Below, one piece after another: positions 45,336-54,134 of a DNA stretch of 64,000 bases (position 1 is the stretch's first letter; the number at the start of each line of letters is the position of its first letter). The DNA lies in NCBI GenBank assembly GCA_900473795.1, contig UCMT01000003.1:1-64000 (forward strand), read 5' to 3'. Source of the stretch: Hyphomicrobiales bacterium (lineage in GTDB: Bacteria; Pseudomonadota; Alphaproteobacteria; Rhizobiales; Rhizobiaceae). The translations under genes were made by a program, and so were the position numbers. The notes below the pieces were generated by a model. The model saw only the letters and a program-made list of their open reading frames with translations. It ran no database searches and was not told the origin of the DNA.

Positions 45336-46259
45336 TTAGGCGGCCTCCACCGCTCTCACGTTTTGCGCCAGCAAGGTCCTGAAGCGCGAAGGAGCCATGC
45401 CCTTTTGCGCCAGGAACTGGCGGTTGAAATTGGAAATGTTGTTGAACCCTGCCGAGAAGCAGATGTCGGTGATGGGCATGTCGGATTTGCTCATCAACAG
45501 ATGGCATGCGAAATTGATGCGCAACCGATTGACATACTGCACGAGCGCCATGCCGGTGTGGCGGCGGAAGCTGCGCGAAAATGCGCTCGGGCTCTGTCCG
45601 GTCAGATCTGCCAGATCGCCTTCGGTAAAGGGTTCCGTTAGGTGGCTGTCAATGTAAGCGAGGGCCTTGTTGACCCCGGCCGACATGAAGCCTGACGGAT
45701 CGGGCAAATATCTTGAGCTCGCCAGCGAACGCGTCTCGGTGGACGAACTCATTGCGCCCAGCACACCCAGGAAAAGCTCGATCCGACGCACGCCCTGCGC
45801 TTTTACCAACTCCTCCAGTATCGGGCCGACCCGGGTCGCGGTCGCGGCAGAAAACAGCGCGCCTCTGCGACTGAGCTCGAGAATCGGGGAACAGGAATCC
45901 AGTTCCGGAAAAGTCTTGACCGCAGCTGCGATGAAACCCTCGGTGAATTGAACGACCCTTCCCCGCAAGGGCACACAAGTCCCGGCGGGAATATCACTGA
46001 CCCAGTTGTGGGGAAGGTTCGGTCCTGTCAGGACCAGGTTTCCTGGCTCAAACTCGCCAATAAAATCCCCTACGAAATACTGGCCGGTTGTCGCGACAAC
46101 ATGGTGGATCTCGTACTCCGGATGAAAATGCCAGCGGACCGTATGGAAGGGATAGCCGTGCTCCCACGCCTTGAACGACTCTCCTCGCCCGATCTGAACG
46201 ACCTCCAAGTCCGGATTCACGCTGATCTCCTCCCTGCCTTTCGCGGAATTCAGCCCCAT
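45336..46259 (-). CDS. AraC-family regulator of the polyol operon
   Basis: A 307-aa regulator. The ATG at 46259 (MGLNSAKGREE) has GGGAGGAGG 8 nt upstream. An N-terminal cupin (WHFHPEYEIHHVVAT, FEPGNLVLTGPNLPHNW) binds the effector and the C-terminal double HTH (LADLTGQSPSAFSRSFRRH, ITDICFSAGFNNISNFNRQF) binds DNA. It is encoded just upstream of the transporter on the same strand with a 200-bp gap that should hold the operon promoter. Likely an activator of polyol uptake and catabolism. Confidence 0.9.
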   Translation of the reverse strand: MGLNSAKGREEISVNPDLEVVQIGRGESFKAWEHGYPFHTVRWHFHPEYEIHHVVATTGQYFVGDFIGEFEPGNLVLTGPNLPHNWVSDIPAGTCVPLRGRVVQFTEGFIAAAVKTFPELDSCSPILELSRRGALFSAATATRVGPILEELVKAQGVRRIELFLGVLGAMSSSTETRSLASSRYLPDPSGFMSAGVNKALAYIDSHLTEPFTEGDLADLTGQSPSAFSRSFRRHTGMALVQYVNRLRINFACHLLMSKSDMPITDICFSAGFNNISNFNRQFLAQKGMAPSRFRTLLAQNVRAVEAA

Positions 46260-46858
46260 CCCGACGCCTCCTCCCAAAGGCACCAAGGGCTCGCTTCTGC
46301 GACGATGTAAGCTTACTCAGCCCCTCAAGCCGCCGCTACTACGGCATCGGCACTCAATCGATATTTTTTTGACATTTCGGTGGCGGAAAGCTCATCATTT
46401 CGCATATGCGAAATAAACCCCACATCCTGATACCCTGCCCGAGCAGCCATCAGGGCACACTCCGGCTAAACCGTATCCCCGTGATACCGGCGAGGGGTCG
46501 TCGATCATGCAGCATAAATGTCCGGAACCGGGCGCGATCGAACTGGGAGACGGAATTAGCGTGGCCCCTTACAATGATCCAATCCGAAGGAGCGAGCCAT
46601 TGTTACTTCAGGTCAACCGTGAAAGAACAGGGAGGGTGACAAAGACCCAATCACTTAACCTGGCCAGATCGTGGTGTTTCCACCGCCCTAGCACCGAATT
46701 GGCGACGGACAGGCTCTCGACGAGAGCAGCCGACATCGAATGGCGACGGTGGCAGCTGGTCCGTCTTTCAATCCGATCGATCGGATGCCTTTCCGCCACT
46801 TCCATGCCCAGCATCACAGCATCTTGCGACTGCTCCGCTCGGCGGAGCGACCGCGTGG
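46260..46858. other. Intergenic stretch of about 600 bp, nothing recognised
   Basis: Lies between the AraC gene and the end of the epimerase gene. A plus-strand frame from 46507 (MQHKCPEPGAIELGDGISVA) looks faintly protein-like at first but decays into a shadow of the epimerase gene. Confidence 0.4.
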
Positions 46859-47707
46859 TCAGATCAAGCCATACTGCCGCGCCTTGTTGCGCAGGAACGG
46901 CAGGCCGTTGCCCATCACCTCTGCTTCGTCCTTCGCCACCGGGCGCCAGACTGCAAGGCCATAGGCAACCTCCGGCGGCATGTTGATGAAGCTTTCCATC
47001 GCCAGCCCGCCCTTGAAGCCGATGGCGGCGAGCGCGGCGTAGATCTCGTCCCAGGGAACGTTGCCATAACCCGGCGTGCCGCGGTCACTTTCTGACAAAT
47101 GGATGTATTTCAGGTGCTCGCGGGCATCGAGGATGCCGTTGGCGGCGCCCTTCTCTTCGATATTCATGTGATAGGTGTCGAGGTGAACGAAGACATTGTC
47201 GGCGCCAACCCGCTCAATCATGTCCACCGCCTGGCGGGCCGTATTGATCAAGTGGTTCTCGTAACGGTTCACCGCTTCGACACCCAGTTCGATACCCTTC
47301 GACTTGGCATGTTTGGCCGCAGCCTGCAGTGCACGCGCGATATTGTCGTATTCGCCTTGCGTCGGCGGAACGCCGGTCCGCTCGCCGATGCCGCCGAAGA
47401 TCACACCGGAAAGTGCCTCCGCGCCCATTTCGGCCGTCTTGTCGATGGCCACCTTCAAATGCTCGATCGCCGCATCGGGACGGACGGACGCCCAGGCGCC
47501 TTCCGGAAGGCCGAGCGAGCAGACTGCGCGCAGCCTGTGTTTTTCCAATAGGGCCCGGCTATGCGAAGCGTCGACGGCTGGGGCATTGAGAAGTGCGATC
47601 TCGATGAAGTCCATCTCGTATTTGACGGCCGCCGCAATTGCCTTTTCCGCCCCGGCCCGATCCCAGTTCATCGTCCACATGCTGGTATGAACACCGAAAC
47701 CTTCCAT
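46859..47707 (-). CDS. D-tagatose/D-psicose 3-epimerase-like sugar isomerase
   Basis: A 282-aa TIM-barrel enzyme starting at 47707 ([13 protein letters not shown]); the upstream extension of the frame overlaps the permease gene and is not real. The Mn site of the ketose 3-epimerase family is visible as VEAVNRYENH (Glu), HLDTYHMNIEE (Asp, His), HLSESDRG and LAMESF (Glu). It is the last gene of a sugar ABC operon, 5 nt after the permease, so it likely epimerises the imported ketose or its phosphate. The exact sugar is unknown. Confidence 0.88.
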   Translation of the reverse strand: MEGFGVHTSMWTMNWDRAGAEKAIAAAVKYEMDFIEIALLNAPAVDASHSRALLEKHRLRAVCSLGLPEGAWASVRPDAAIEHLKVAIDKTAEMGAEALSGVIFGGIGERTGVPPTQGEYDNIARALQAAAKHAKSKGIELGVEAVNRYENHLINTARQAVDMIERVGADNVFVHLDTYHMNIEEKGAANGILDAREHLKYIHLSESDRGTPGYGNVPWDEIYAALAAIGFKGGLAMESFINMPPEVAYGLAVWRPVAKDEAEVMGNGLPFLRNKARQYGLI

Positions 47708-47712
47708 GTGCC

Positions 47713-48708
47713 TTATCCTTTTTTTCGCTTGAGAAATTTGATGCGACCCGCCGCAAAGCGCAGGATCATCACCGCGATGAGCAGGATGCCCCAGACCGCC
47801 GTTGCCAGGTGCTGGTTGGCGCCCATCAGGTTGAGGCCGGACGCGAGAAGTTGCAGGACGACAAGTGCCACGAAGACGGGAATGACCCGGCCGAAACCGC
47901 CGAACGGATTGACGCCGCCGAGGAAGCACGCAAGCACGGTGATCAGCAGATAGGATTCGCCATGGCCGACGCGCACCGAATTGAAGCGGGCAAGCATGAC
48001 AATGCCGGCGACAGCACACATGGCGCCCGACAGGGTGTAGACCAGCACCAGGACCTTGCGCGTATTGATGCCGGAATAGCGCACAGCCTCGATGTTCGAG
48101 CCGATCATGTAGGTGTTGAAACCGAGCTTCATCCGCGTCAGGAGCAGATGCCAGATCGCCACACAGCCGATGAACACGATGAGCGGCACCGGAAAGCCGA
48201 GGATGCTGCCATGGCCGAGCGGCTGCAGGAAAGACGGGAATCCGGAGACGTCACCACCGCGCGTCAAAAACTCGCCAAGCCCTCGCAGGAAGATCATCAT
48301 CGACAGAGACACGAGGATCGGGTGAGCGCGGGTATAGGCGATAACCAGCCCCATCACCACGCCACTCAAGGCTCCGGCGCCGATAGCAAGCAGACTGCCG
48401 AGAAGGAACGCGACTGGTCCGGCATCCACTCCCCCGTTCTGCTGCAGCACCCAGGCCAGCGTCAGGCCCGCAATATTGGCGGTAAACGTGATTGCGAGAT
48501 TCAGGCCCCCGGTCAGCACCGGTAGCAGCATGGCAAGCGTCAACAGGCCGAGCTCCGGCAACTGAAAGGCGACGGAACCAAAGGTAGCCCGGCTGAGAAA
48601 CTGCGGTGAACCCAGGCCGAAGAAGATCAGCACCGCAAGCAGCGCGAATCCCGGCCCGGCCATTTCGGGTCCAAGCAAGGCCCTGGTCCGATTGACGATT
48701 GCGGTCAT
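47713..48708 (-). CDS. Sugar ABC transporter permease 2
   Basis: A 331-aa CUT2-type membrane protein. The start at 48708 (MTAIVNRTRALLG) overlaps the stop of the first permease gene (ATGA); the longer frame is a shadow of that gene. It has about nine membrane segments, with family motifs GGLNLAITFTANIAGLTLAW, THPILVSL-like ARAHPILVSLSMM and IGSNIEAVRYSGINTRKVLV. It forms a heteromeric channel with the partner permease, an LsrC/LsrD-like arrangement. Confidence 0.92.
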   Translation of the reverse strand: MTAIVNRTRALLGPEMAGPGFALLAVLIFFGLGSPQFLSRATFGSVAFQLPELGLLTLAMLLPVLTGGLNLAITFTANIAGLTLAWVLQQNGGVDAGPVAFLLGSLLAIGAGALSGVVMGLVIAYTRAHPILVSLSMMIFLRGLGEFLTRGGDVSGFPSFLQPLGHGSILGFPVPLIVFIGCVAIWHLLLTRMKLGFNTYMIGSNIEAVRYSGINTRKVLVLVYTLSGAMCAVAGIVMLARFNSVRVGHGESYLLITVLACFLGGVNPFGGFGRVIPVFVALVVLQLLASGLNLMGANQHLATAVWGILLIAVMILRFAAGRIKFLKRKKG

Positions 48709-49706
48709 GTGCGGCCTCCATCCTGGCGCATGAACGGCAGCAACCTTTCGATACGGGTGTTCGATAGGGTAATGGCGACGAGAATGATGGCGCCGACGAT
48801 CATCTTGAATGCATAGGGCGAGACGCCTGCAAGATTGAGACCGTTCTGGGTGATGGAGATCAGCAGTACGCCCAAAACGCAGCCAAGCACCGAACCCTTG
48901 CCGCCGCCGAGCCGCGCTCCACCGAGGACCACGGCAGCCAGCACATCCAATTCGCGGCCATAAAGCGCGTTCGGAACGACCTCCTGCGCGTAGTGTGCCT
49001 GGATCAACCCGCCAATGCCGGCCATCAGGCCGAGCCAGCCGAATGCGATGAACTGCATGGCGCCGATATTGATGCCGAACCGGCGCGCGCCTTCCGGATT
49101 GTCTCCAAAGGCATAGAGCTGCCGTCCCGTGGTCGTCCGCGTGATGAAGGCCCACGTGGCGACGACGCAGATCATCATGACGAGCACCGGCAAGGTGATC
49201 TCGATCCAACTTCCGTCGGCCATCTCATGCTCGAACAGGATGACCCGCGAAGTCAGCCAGTCCGGCAGGTTGTAGATCGATACCCCGCGCGTAAAAAACA
49301 TCAGGAGGCCGAAATAGATATTGAAGGTGGCGATGGTCGCGACGATCGAGATGATCCGGAATTTGTGGATCAGGAAGGCATTGACAGCGCCGAGCAGGAT
49401 GCCGAGCCCGCCGGCGATCAGAAGGCCACTCAGCCAGCTTCCGCCGCCCATCCATCCGAGCAGGATGGCCGTGACATACTGGACGACGGACGCTGCGACC
49501 GCGAAGGAAATATCGATACCGCCGGCAATCAGCACGACCAGCAGACCGACGGCGAAAATGATGTTGACGGAGCTGGTATTGAGCAGGTCGAAGGCGTTCC
49601 CGAGCGAGAAAAAGCGGTCGGTGATAATCGACAGGAACAGCGAGATGATCGCGATCACCGCGAGCAGTGCAAATTCGGTGGCGTGGGATTGAACGACCTT
49701 ACGCAT
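48705..49706 (-). CDS. Sugar ABC transporter permease 1
   Basis: A 333-aa CUT2-type permease starting MRKVVQSHATEFALLAVI. It shows VLIAGGIDISFAVAASVVQY, FGDNPEGARRFGINIGAMQF and VVLGGARLGGGKGSVLGCVL. It overlaps the ATPase gene by 8 bp upstream and the second permease by 4 bp downstream, so all three are translationally coupled. Confidence 0.93.
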   Translation of the reverse strand: MRKVVQSHATEFALLAVIAIISLFLSIITDRFFSLGNAFDLLNTSSVNIIFAVGLLVVLIAGGIDISFAVAASVVQYVTAILLGWMGGGSWLSGLLIAGGLGILLGAVNAFLIHKFRIISIVATIATFNIYFGLLMFFTRGVSIYNLPDWLTSRVILFEHEMADGSWIEITLPVLVMMICVVATWAFITRTTTGRQLYAFGDNPEGARRFGINIGAMQFIAFGWLGLMAGIGGLIQAHYAQEVVPNALYGRELDVLAAVVLGGARLGGGKGSVLGCVLGVLLISITQNGLNLAGVSPYAFKMIVGAIILVAITLSNTRIERLLPFMRQDGGRT

Positions 49707-51213
49707 AGACGGCAGCCTCGATGTCTTGAAGCTGGCAGTCGCGCGGCGTGAACCAGTTGGCGATACGGCCCTTGGCCATGTGCAGCACGCGATCTGCGTG
49801 AAAGTAGACCTCCGGCACTTCGTCGGAGATCAGGATGATGGCAAGACCGCTGTCTGCCAGTTTGGCGACAATGTCGAAAATGCCGGCGCGGGCGCCGACG
49901 TCGACACCAACGGTCGGGGCGTCGAGAATGAGAAGCCTCGGATCGGTCGCCAGCCATTTGGCGATGGCGACACGCTGCTGGTTGCCGCCGGACAACGTCG
50001 AAATGGCATCGTCCTGCTTGCCGATCTTCACGCCGAGATCGGCGATCCATTGTGCAACGAGATCCCGCTTGCGGCTGTCGGACAACAGCCCGCGGGAGAT
50101 GATCCGATCGAGTGACGCGATCACCAGGTTGTCGGCGATCGACTGCGGCTGGATGAGACCGAGCGACAGTCGATCCTCGGAAAGATAGGCGACACCGGCC
50201 GCCACGGCGTCGCGGTTGGAGGAGAAATGCATCGGCTTACCCTCCAGCCGGATCGCGCCGGACCGCGGCTTCAGCATGCCGAACAACGACAGCGCGAGTT
50301 CGGTCCGCCCGGCCCCGAGCAACCCGGTGATTCCCAGCGTCTCACCGCGTCGGACGGTAAAAGAGATGTCCTCGAATTGACCAGGCCGCGAAAGCCCCTC
50401 CACCTCCAGCACGACCGGATTGCCGCTGACGTCGCGAGCACGGATCGTCTGATCGAACGTCTTTCCAGTCATCAGCTCGGTGATGCGCGACTGGGTCATG
50501 CCCGACGTTGGATAGACGCCGACGAGCGCGCCGTCGCGCAGCACCGTCAGGCGGGTCGATATCTCCAGCACTTCAGCCAGGCGGTGACTGACGAACACGA
50601 CGGCGACGCCCGATGTCGACAGGGTGCGCACGATTTCGAGCAGATGATCGGTTTCCGATTGGGTAAGCGACGCCGTCGGCTCATCCATGAAGACGAGCTT
50701 GGCTTCACCGACAAGTGCACGCGCGATGGCCACGATCTGCCGCTGGGCAATCGGGTAGTCCTTCAGCGGCAGATCGACATCAAGCTTGACACCGAGCCGC
50801 GCCAGCGCCCGCGCCGCCGTTTTGCGCAAGCTGTTGTAGTTGACCAAGCGCGGCCAGCGGCCAAGCACGGTCTGAAAGGCGATATTCTCCGCGACGGTCA
50901 TCTCGGGAAACAGGGCAAGATCCTGCCAGATGACCTGAATACCGGAGCTTTGGGCCGTGACCGGCGACATATGCGAATAAGCCTGTCCGTCATATTCGAT
51001 GACGGCACCCGGTTGCGGGCGGTAAACACCGGTGATGATCTTGATCAGCGTGCTCTTGCCGGACCCGTTTTCGCCAGCCAGACAATGAACCTCCCCCGGC
51101 AGCACGTCGAAGCTGACGTTCTTCAGGGCCTTGACGCCGCCGAAGGTCATATTGATGTTGCGCAGAGACAATAACGGCTCTGGGCTGCTTTCCACGCTTG
51201 CACGTCCGGTCAT
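49699..51213 (-). CDS. Sugar ABC transporter ATPase with two nucleotide-binding domains
   Basis: A 504-aa RbsA/XylG/LsrA-type ATPase. The ATG at 51213 (MTGRASVES) is preferred to the TTG eight codons earlier. The first domain has intact Walker A GENGSGKST and Walker B LVFMDEPTASL, but its signature is altered (YPIAQRQIVAIA). The second has the degenerate Walker A GLLGAGRTEL typical of this family, with a full signature LSGGNQQRVAIAK and LILDAPTVGVDVGA. That asymmetric split of motifs is normal for CUT2 ATPases. Confidence 0.94.
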   Translation of the reverse strand: MTGRASVESSPEPLLSLRNINMTFGGVKALKNVSFDVLPGEVHCLAGENGSGKSTLIKIITGVYRPQPGAVIEYDGQAYSHMSPVTAQSSGIQVIWQDLALFPEMTVAENIAFQTVLGRWPRLVNYNSLRKTAARALARLGVKLDVDLPLKDYPIAQRQIVAIARALVGEAKLVFMDEPTASLTQSETDHLLEIVRTLSTSGVAVVFVSHRLAEVLEISTRLTVLRDGALVGVYPTSGMTQSRITELMTGKTFDQTIRARDVSGNPVVLEVEGLSRPGQFEDISFTVRRGETLGITGLLGAGRTELALSLFGMLKPRSGAIRLEGKPMHFSSNRDAVAAGVAYLSEDRLSLGLIQPQSIADNLVIASLDRIISRGLLSDSRKRDLVAQWIADLGVKIGKQDDAISTLSGGNQQRVAIAKWLATDPRLLILDAPTVGVDVGARAGIFDIVAKLADSGLAIILISDEVPEVYFHADRVLHMAKGRIANWFTPRDCQLQDIEAAVYA

Positions 51214-51249
51214 CGTATCAACCCGTGAAGATTCCAACCTTGCGAAAGT

Positions 51250-51291
51250 CCGGGCACCGCCGAGCCGGCCGAAGCCAGCCCAGCAGCCCGG
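51250..51291 (-). promoter_or_regulatory. Two-part intercistronic hairpin after the binding-protein gene
   Basis: On the minus strand an outer CCGGGC/GCCCGG stem encloses an inner GCTGGC-TTCG-GCCGGC hairpin with a stable UUCG-type loop. It sits between the binding protein and the ATPase gene, like the hairpins in the other two transporter operons. Confidence 0.5.
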
Positions 51292-51311
51292 GAGAACGCG
51301 GTCCGGAGAAT

Positions 51312-52289
51312 TTACAGGCCCATGCCCGCAAGCTCGTCCACGGTGTCCTTGTTGATCGGCAGCAGTTGATCGACGATGATGTCGTTGCCGACCGGCTTGA
51401 TCACGCCAAGACCGGGAATGTCATCGCCGTCCTTGATACTCTCACCCTTGATCAGGCGATCGGCCATGGTGACAAAGACTTCGCCGGCCTGCTTCGGATT
51501 CCACATGAAGCCACCGGAAATCGCGTCGGACTTTATCAGCTTCTGGCCCTGGCCGGGAGAGAAAGGTCCAAGCACGAAGATCTCGCCGACCTTGCGGCGC
51601 TCTTCGACGGCGCGACCGGCACCAATCGGGCCCTGGCTGCCGAATGCCAGGAAGCCCTTGAGATCCGGATGCGCGGAGATGAGATCAAGCGCAGTCGAGC
51701 GGCTCTTGTCGACATCCTCAGCTACGCCGTAGCGTTCGCCGACCAGCTTCATGTCGGGATAGTTCGCTTTGATATAGGCGATCGCTGCATCGGCCCAGGC
51801 ATTGTGCAGGGGAACGGTGAGCGAGCCGACAAACACTGCATATTCACCTTTGCCGCCCATTTTTTCGGCCAGAAGCTTGGCATGGGCTTCACCGAAACCA
51901 GTCGAGGAAGCCAGTTCGAAATTCCAGTCAGCACCCTTCTGGCCGGGCGATTCATGGGTGACGACGAAAATGCCCGCTTCCTTGGCCTTGGCCAGAACGG
52001 GTTCAAGCACCTTGGCGTCGTTCGGAACGACGCCAATGACCTTGACGCCCTGGGCGATCAAGTCCTCGATGGCGCGCACCTGAAGCGCCGGATCGGCGCT
52101 CGTCGGACCGACCATGAAGGCATCGAGGCCGAGCTTGGCTCCCTGCTCCTTGATGCCGGCTTCCATGGCATTGAACCACGGAATGCCGCCGATCTTGACG
52201 ACGACACCGACCTTGTCGGCGGCCATCGCTGCAAACGAAACGCCAAGCGACAGCGATGCAGCAAGCGCTGCGATCATGAGTTTTTTCAC
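51312..52289 (-). CDS. Periplasmic sugar-binding protein of the second ABC transporter
   Basis: A 325-aa protein. The start is a GTG at 52289 (KKLMIAALAASLSLGVSF) with GGAGGAGG 5 nt upstream; the ATG-led extension lacks a signal and is rejected. A signal peptide ends near FAAMA. The fold pattern (VGVVVKIGGIPWFNAMEAGI, KVIGVVPNDAKVLEPVLAKA, VVTHESPGQKGADWN) resembles the LsrB/RhaS class of binding proteins. With two permeases and a two-domain ATPase it makes a full LsrACDB-like transporter. The ketose 3-epimerase at the operon end suggests a rare sugar ligand rather than AI-2. Confidence 0.9.
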   Translation of the reverse strand: MKKLMIAALAASLSLGVSFAAMAADKVGVVVKIGGIPWFNAMEAGIKEQGAKLGLDAFMVGPTSADPALQVRAIEDLIAQGVKVIGVVPNDAKVLEPVLAKAKEAGIFVVTHESPGQKGADWNFELASSTGFGEAHAKLLAEKMGGKGEYAVFVGSLTVPLHNAWADAAIAYIKANYPDMKLVGERYGVAEDVDKSRSTALDLISAHPDLKGFLAFGSQGPIGAGRAVEERRKVGEIFVLGPFSPGQGQKLIKSDAISGGFMWNPKQAGEVFVTMADRLIKGESIKDGDDIPGLGVIKPVGNDIIVDQLLPINKDTVDELAGMGL

Positions 52290-52427
52290 GTTTTTCCTCC
52301 TCCAAACGTTTCCGCACAGGGAAACTCTCAACGAGGCCGGCCGGCTGGCGGCCCCTGTCCGTTCGGTTCAAGTCGACACGGGAACCGCATCCTCCAATTC
52401 GCCGCCTCCTCAAGCGGGACCTCGACA

Positions 52428-52467
52428 TGCACAATCGATATTTCTTTTTTGCACAATCGATGGTGCA
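52428..52467. promoter_or_regulatory. Candidate LacI operators between the divergent repressor and transporter
   Basis: TGCACAATCGAT occurs at 52428-52439 and again at 52450-52461, exactly 22 bp apart. The second copy extends into the palindrome TGCAC-AATCGATG-GTGCA (52450-52467). The site lies between the divergent binding-protein and LacI genes, where it could control both. Confidence 0.55.
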
Positions 52468-52538
52468 AATAATATGTTTTGGATTTAAACTTTCGTCAAG
52501 GGGAAATTGGCACTAAGGAAGAACGGCTGGAGGATGGC

Positions 52539-53600
52539 GTGAGGCAGCAAGGCAAGAAGAAGGCGACGATTTACGATCTTTCGGTCCTGTCCGGCTGCTC
52601 CGCCTCGACCGTCAGCGCCGTCTTGAACGGCACCTGGCGCAAACGGCGCATCAAGGAAAGCACCGCCGAACTTATCCAAAACCTCGCCGAACAGCACCAA
52701 TACACAGCCAACCTGCAGGCGCGCGGCTTGCGCAATTCCCGTTCCGGGCTCGTCGGCCTGCTGCTGCCGGTTCACGACAACCGCTACTTTTCGTCCATGG
52801 CGCAGACGTTCGAGGCACAGGTGCGCAGCCACGGTAAATGTCCGATCGTCGTCAGCGCGTCTCGCGACCCGCAAGAGGAACTTGCAACCGTCGAAACGCT
52901 GATTGCCTATTCGATCGACGAGCTGTTCATTGCCGGCGCGACCGATCCCGACAGTGTCCATACGCTCTGCGAAGCTGCCGGTATCCGTCACATCAATATC
53001 GATCTGCCTGGCACGAAGGCACCCTCTGTCATCAGCGACAATTACCAGGGCGCGCGGATGCTGACCGAGGCGATCGTCCGCCGTTTCGACGCCGCCGATC
53101 AGCTGAGACCGCAAGAGCTTTTCCTGTTCGGCGGGCGCAACGACCATGCCAGCCGGGAACGGATAAGGGGCTTTCGCGATATCAAGATGGAATTGCTCGG
53201 CGCGGATGACGATGCCTGCATCCAGCCGACCGGCTATTCGCCGAACATGACGCAAAGGGCCTTCGAAGCCTTTTATGAGCGTGAGGGAAAACTGCCGCGA
53301 GGGCTGTTCATCAATTCCTCGATCAACTTCGAGGGTCTGCTGCGGTTTATGGCGCAACATCCTCACGAAACGTTCGCGGACATCGTCGTCGGCTGCTACG
53401 ACTATGATCCTTTCGCTTCATTCCTTCCCTTCCCGGTCATCATGATCCGACAGGACAGCGAAAGCATGCTCGCCAAGGCCTTCGAGCTCATCGAGGAAAG
53501 CCGTCCCGTCGTCGAAATCCACCTGATACAACCGGAATTGGTTCATCCGCGAACGGCGCTGATGGGGCCGCTTGATTCAATCCGGGACATCGATCGCTAG
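52539..53600 (+). CDS. LacI-family repressor of the second sugar operon
   Basis: A 353-aa regulator. The GTG at 52539 is chosen because GGAGG lies about 5 nt upstream; the earlier ATG at 52479 adds 20 residues without similarity. The HTH is TIYDLSVLSGCSASTVSAVL with hinge YTANLQARGLRNSRSGLVGL, and the periplasmic-binding-protein-like sensor follows. It is divergent from the ABC transporter operon across a region with paired operator-like sites, so it probably represses uptake until the sugar or its phosphate binds. Confidence 0.9.
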   Translation: MRQQGKKKATIYDLSVLSGCSASTVSAVLNGTWRKRRIKESTAELIQNLAEQHQYTANLQARGLRNSRSGLVGLLLPVHDNRYFSSMAQTFEAQVRSHGKCPIVVSASRDPQEELATVETLIAYSIDELFIAGATDPDSVHTLCEAAGIRHINIDLPGTKAPSVISDNYQGARMLTEAIVRRFDAADQLRPQELFLFGGRNDHASRERIRGFRDIKMELLGADDDACIQPTGYSPNMTQRAFEAFYEREGKLPRGLFINSSINFEGLLRFMAQHPHETFADIVVGCYDYDPFASFLPFPVIMIRQDSESMLAKAFELIEESRPVVEIHLIQPELVHPRTALMGPLDSIRDIDR

Positions 53601-53798
53601 GTCCTGGAAAAGGGCCATTCCTAAAGGGGTCGCGCGAAACGCGATCGCCTACACGGCCCCCAAGTACGTCGCAATCGGAAAGTCGCTTGATGTAACAGCC
53701 GGCGGAAGCGACTGGCGAAAAAGGAAATCGCAACCCACGCAATGACATGTCCCGAGTGGCCACAGCATAGCCTGCCAGGGCGAACTCTGGAAGCAGAT

Positions 53799-54113
53799 TC
53801 ACGAGTTAAACAAAGGCGTTGGCGGCTCGTCCTCGCGCGGTGCTTTCGGCACAAAGCCAACCACGAAACCGAACAACCGGGCAACCTTATCCAGTGTTTC
53901 CAAAGTGGGGTTTGCCGAACCTGTTTCCATCTCGGCAATTTGTCGCCGCGTGAGACCAAGTGTCCTGGCAAACTCCACCTGTGTCATACCGAATGCTTTG
54001 CGAATCTCAATGACAGCGCTGGGATAGCGCAACGCGCCGTTGCGCGCCCTTTCTGCCAGAATCTGGCGGAGCTCGTGAACTTCCTCCTTCGTCGGCTTTT
54101 TCCATCGTGCCAT
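53799..54113 (-). CDS. hipB: XRE-type antitoxin/regulator of a HipBA module
   Basis: A 104-aa protein. Residues about 35-90 form an XRE helix-turn-helix: VIEIRKAFGMTQVEFARTLG, then LTRRQIAEMETGSANPTLET. The C-terminus is short and Pro-rich. It follows hipA by 21 nt on the same strand. In the classic module HipB is encoded first and represses the operon while neutralising HipA; here it is encoded second. The 200 bp after it hold no gene I can support. Confidence 0.85.
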   Translation of the reverse strand: MARWKKPTKEEVHELRQILAERARNGALRYPSAVIEIRKAFGMTQVEFARTLGLTRRQIAEMETGSANPTLETLDKVARLFGFVVGFVPKAPREDEPPTPLFNS

Positions 54114-54134
54114 GAAGTTACACTCCCACCAGCT

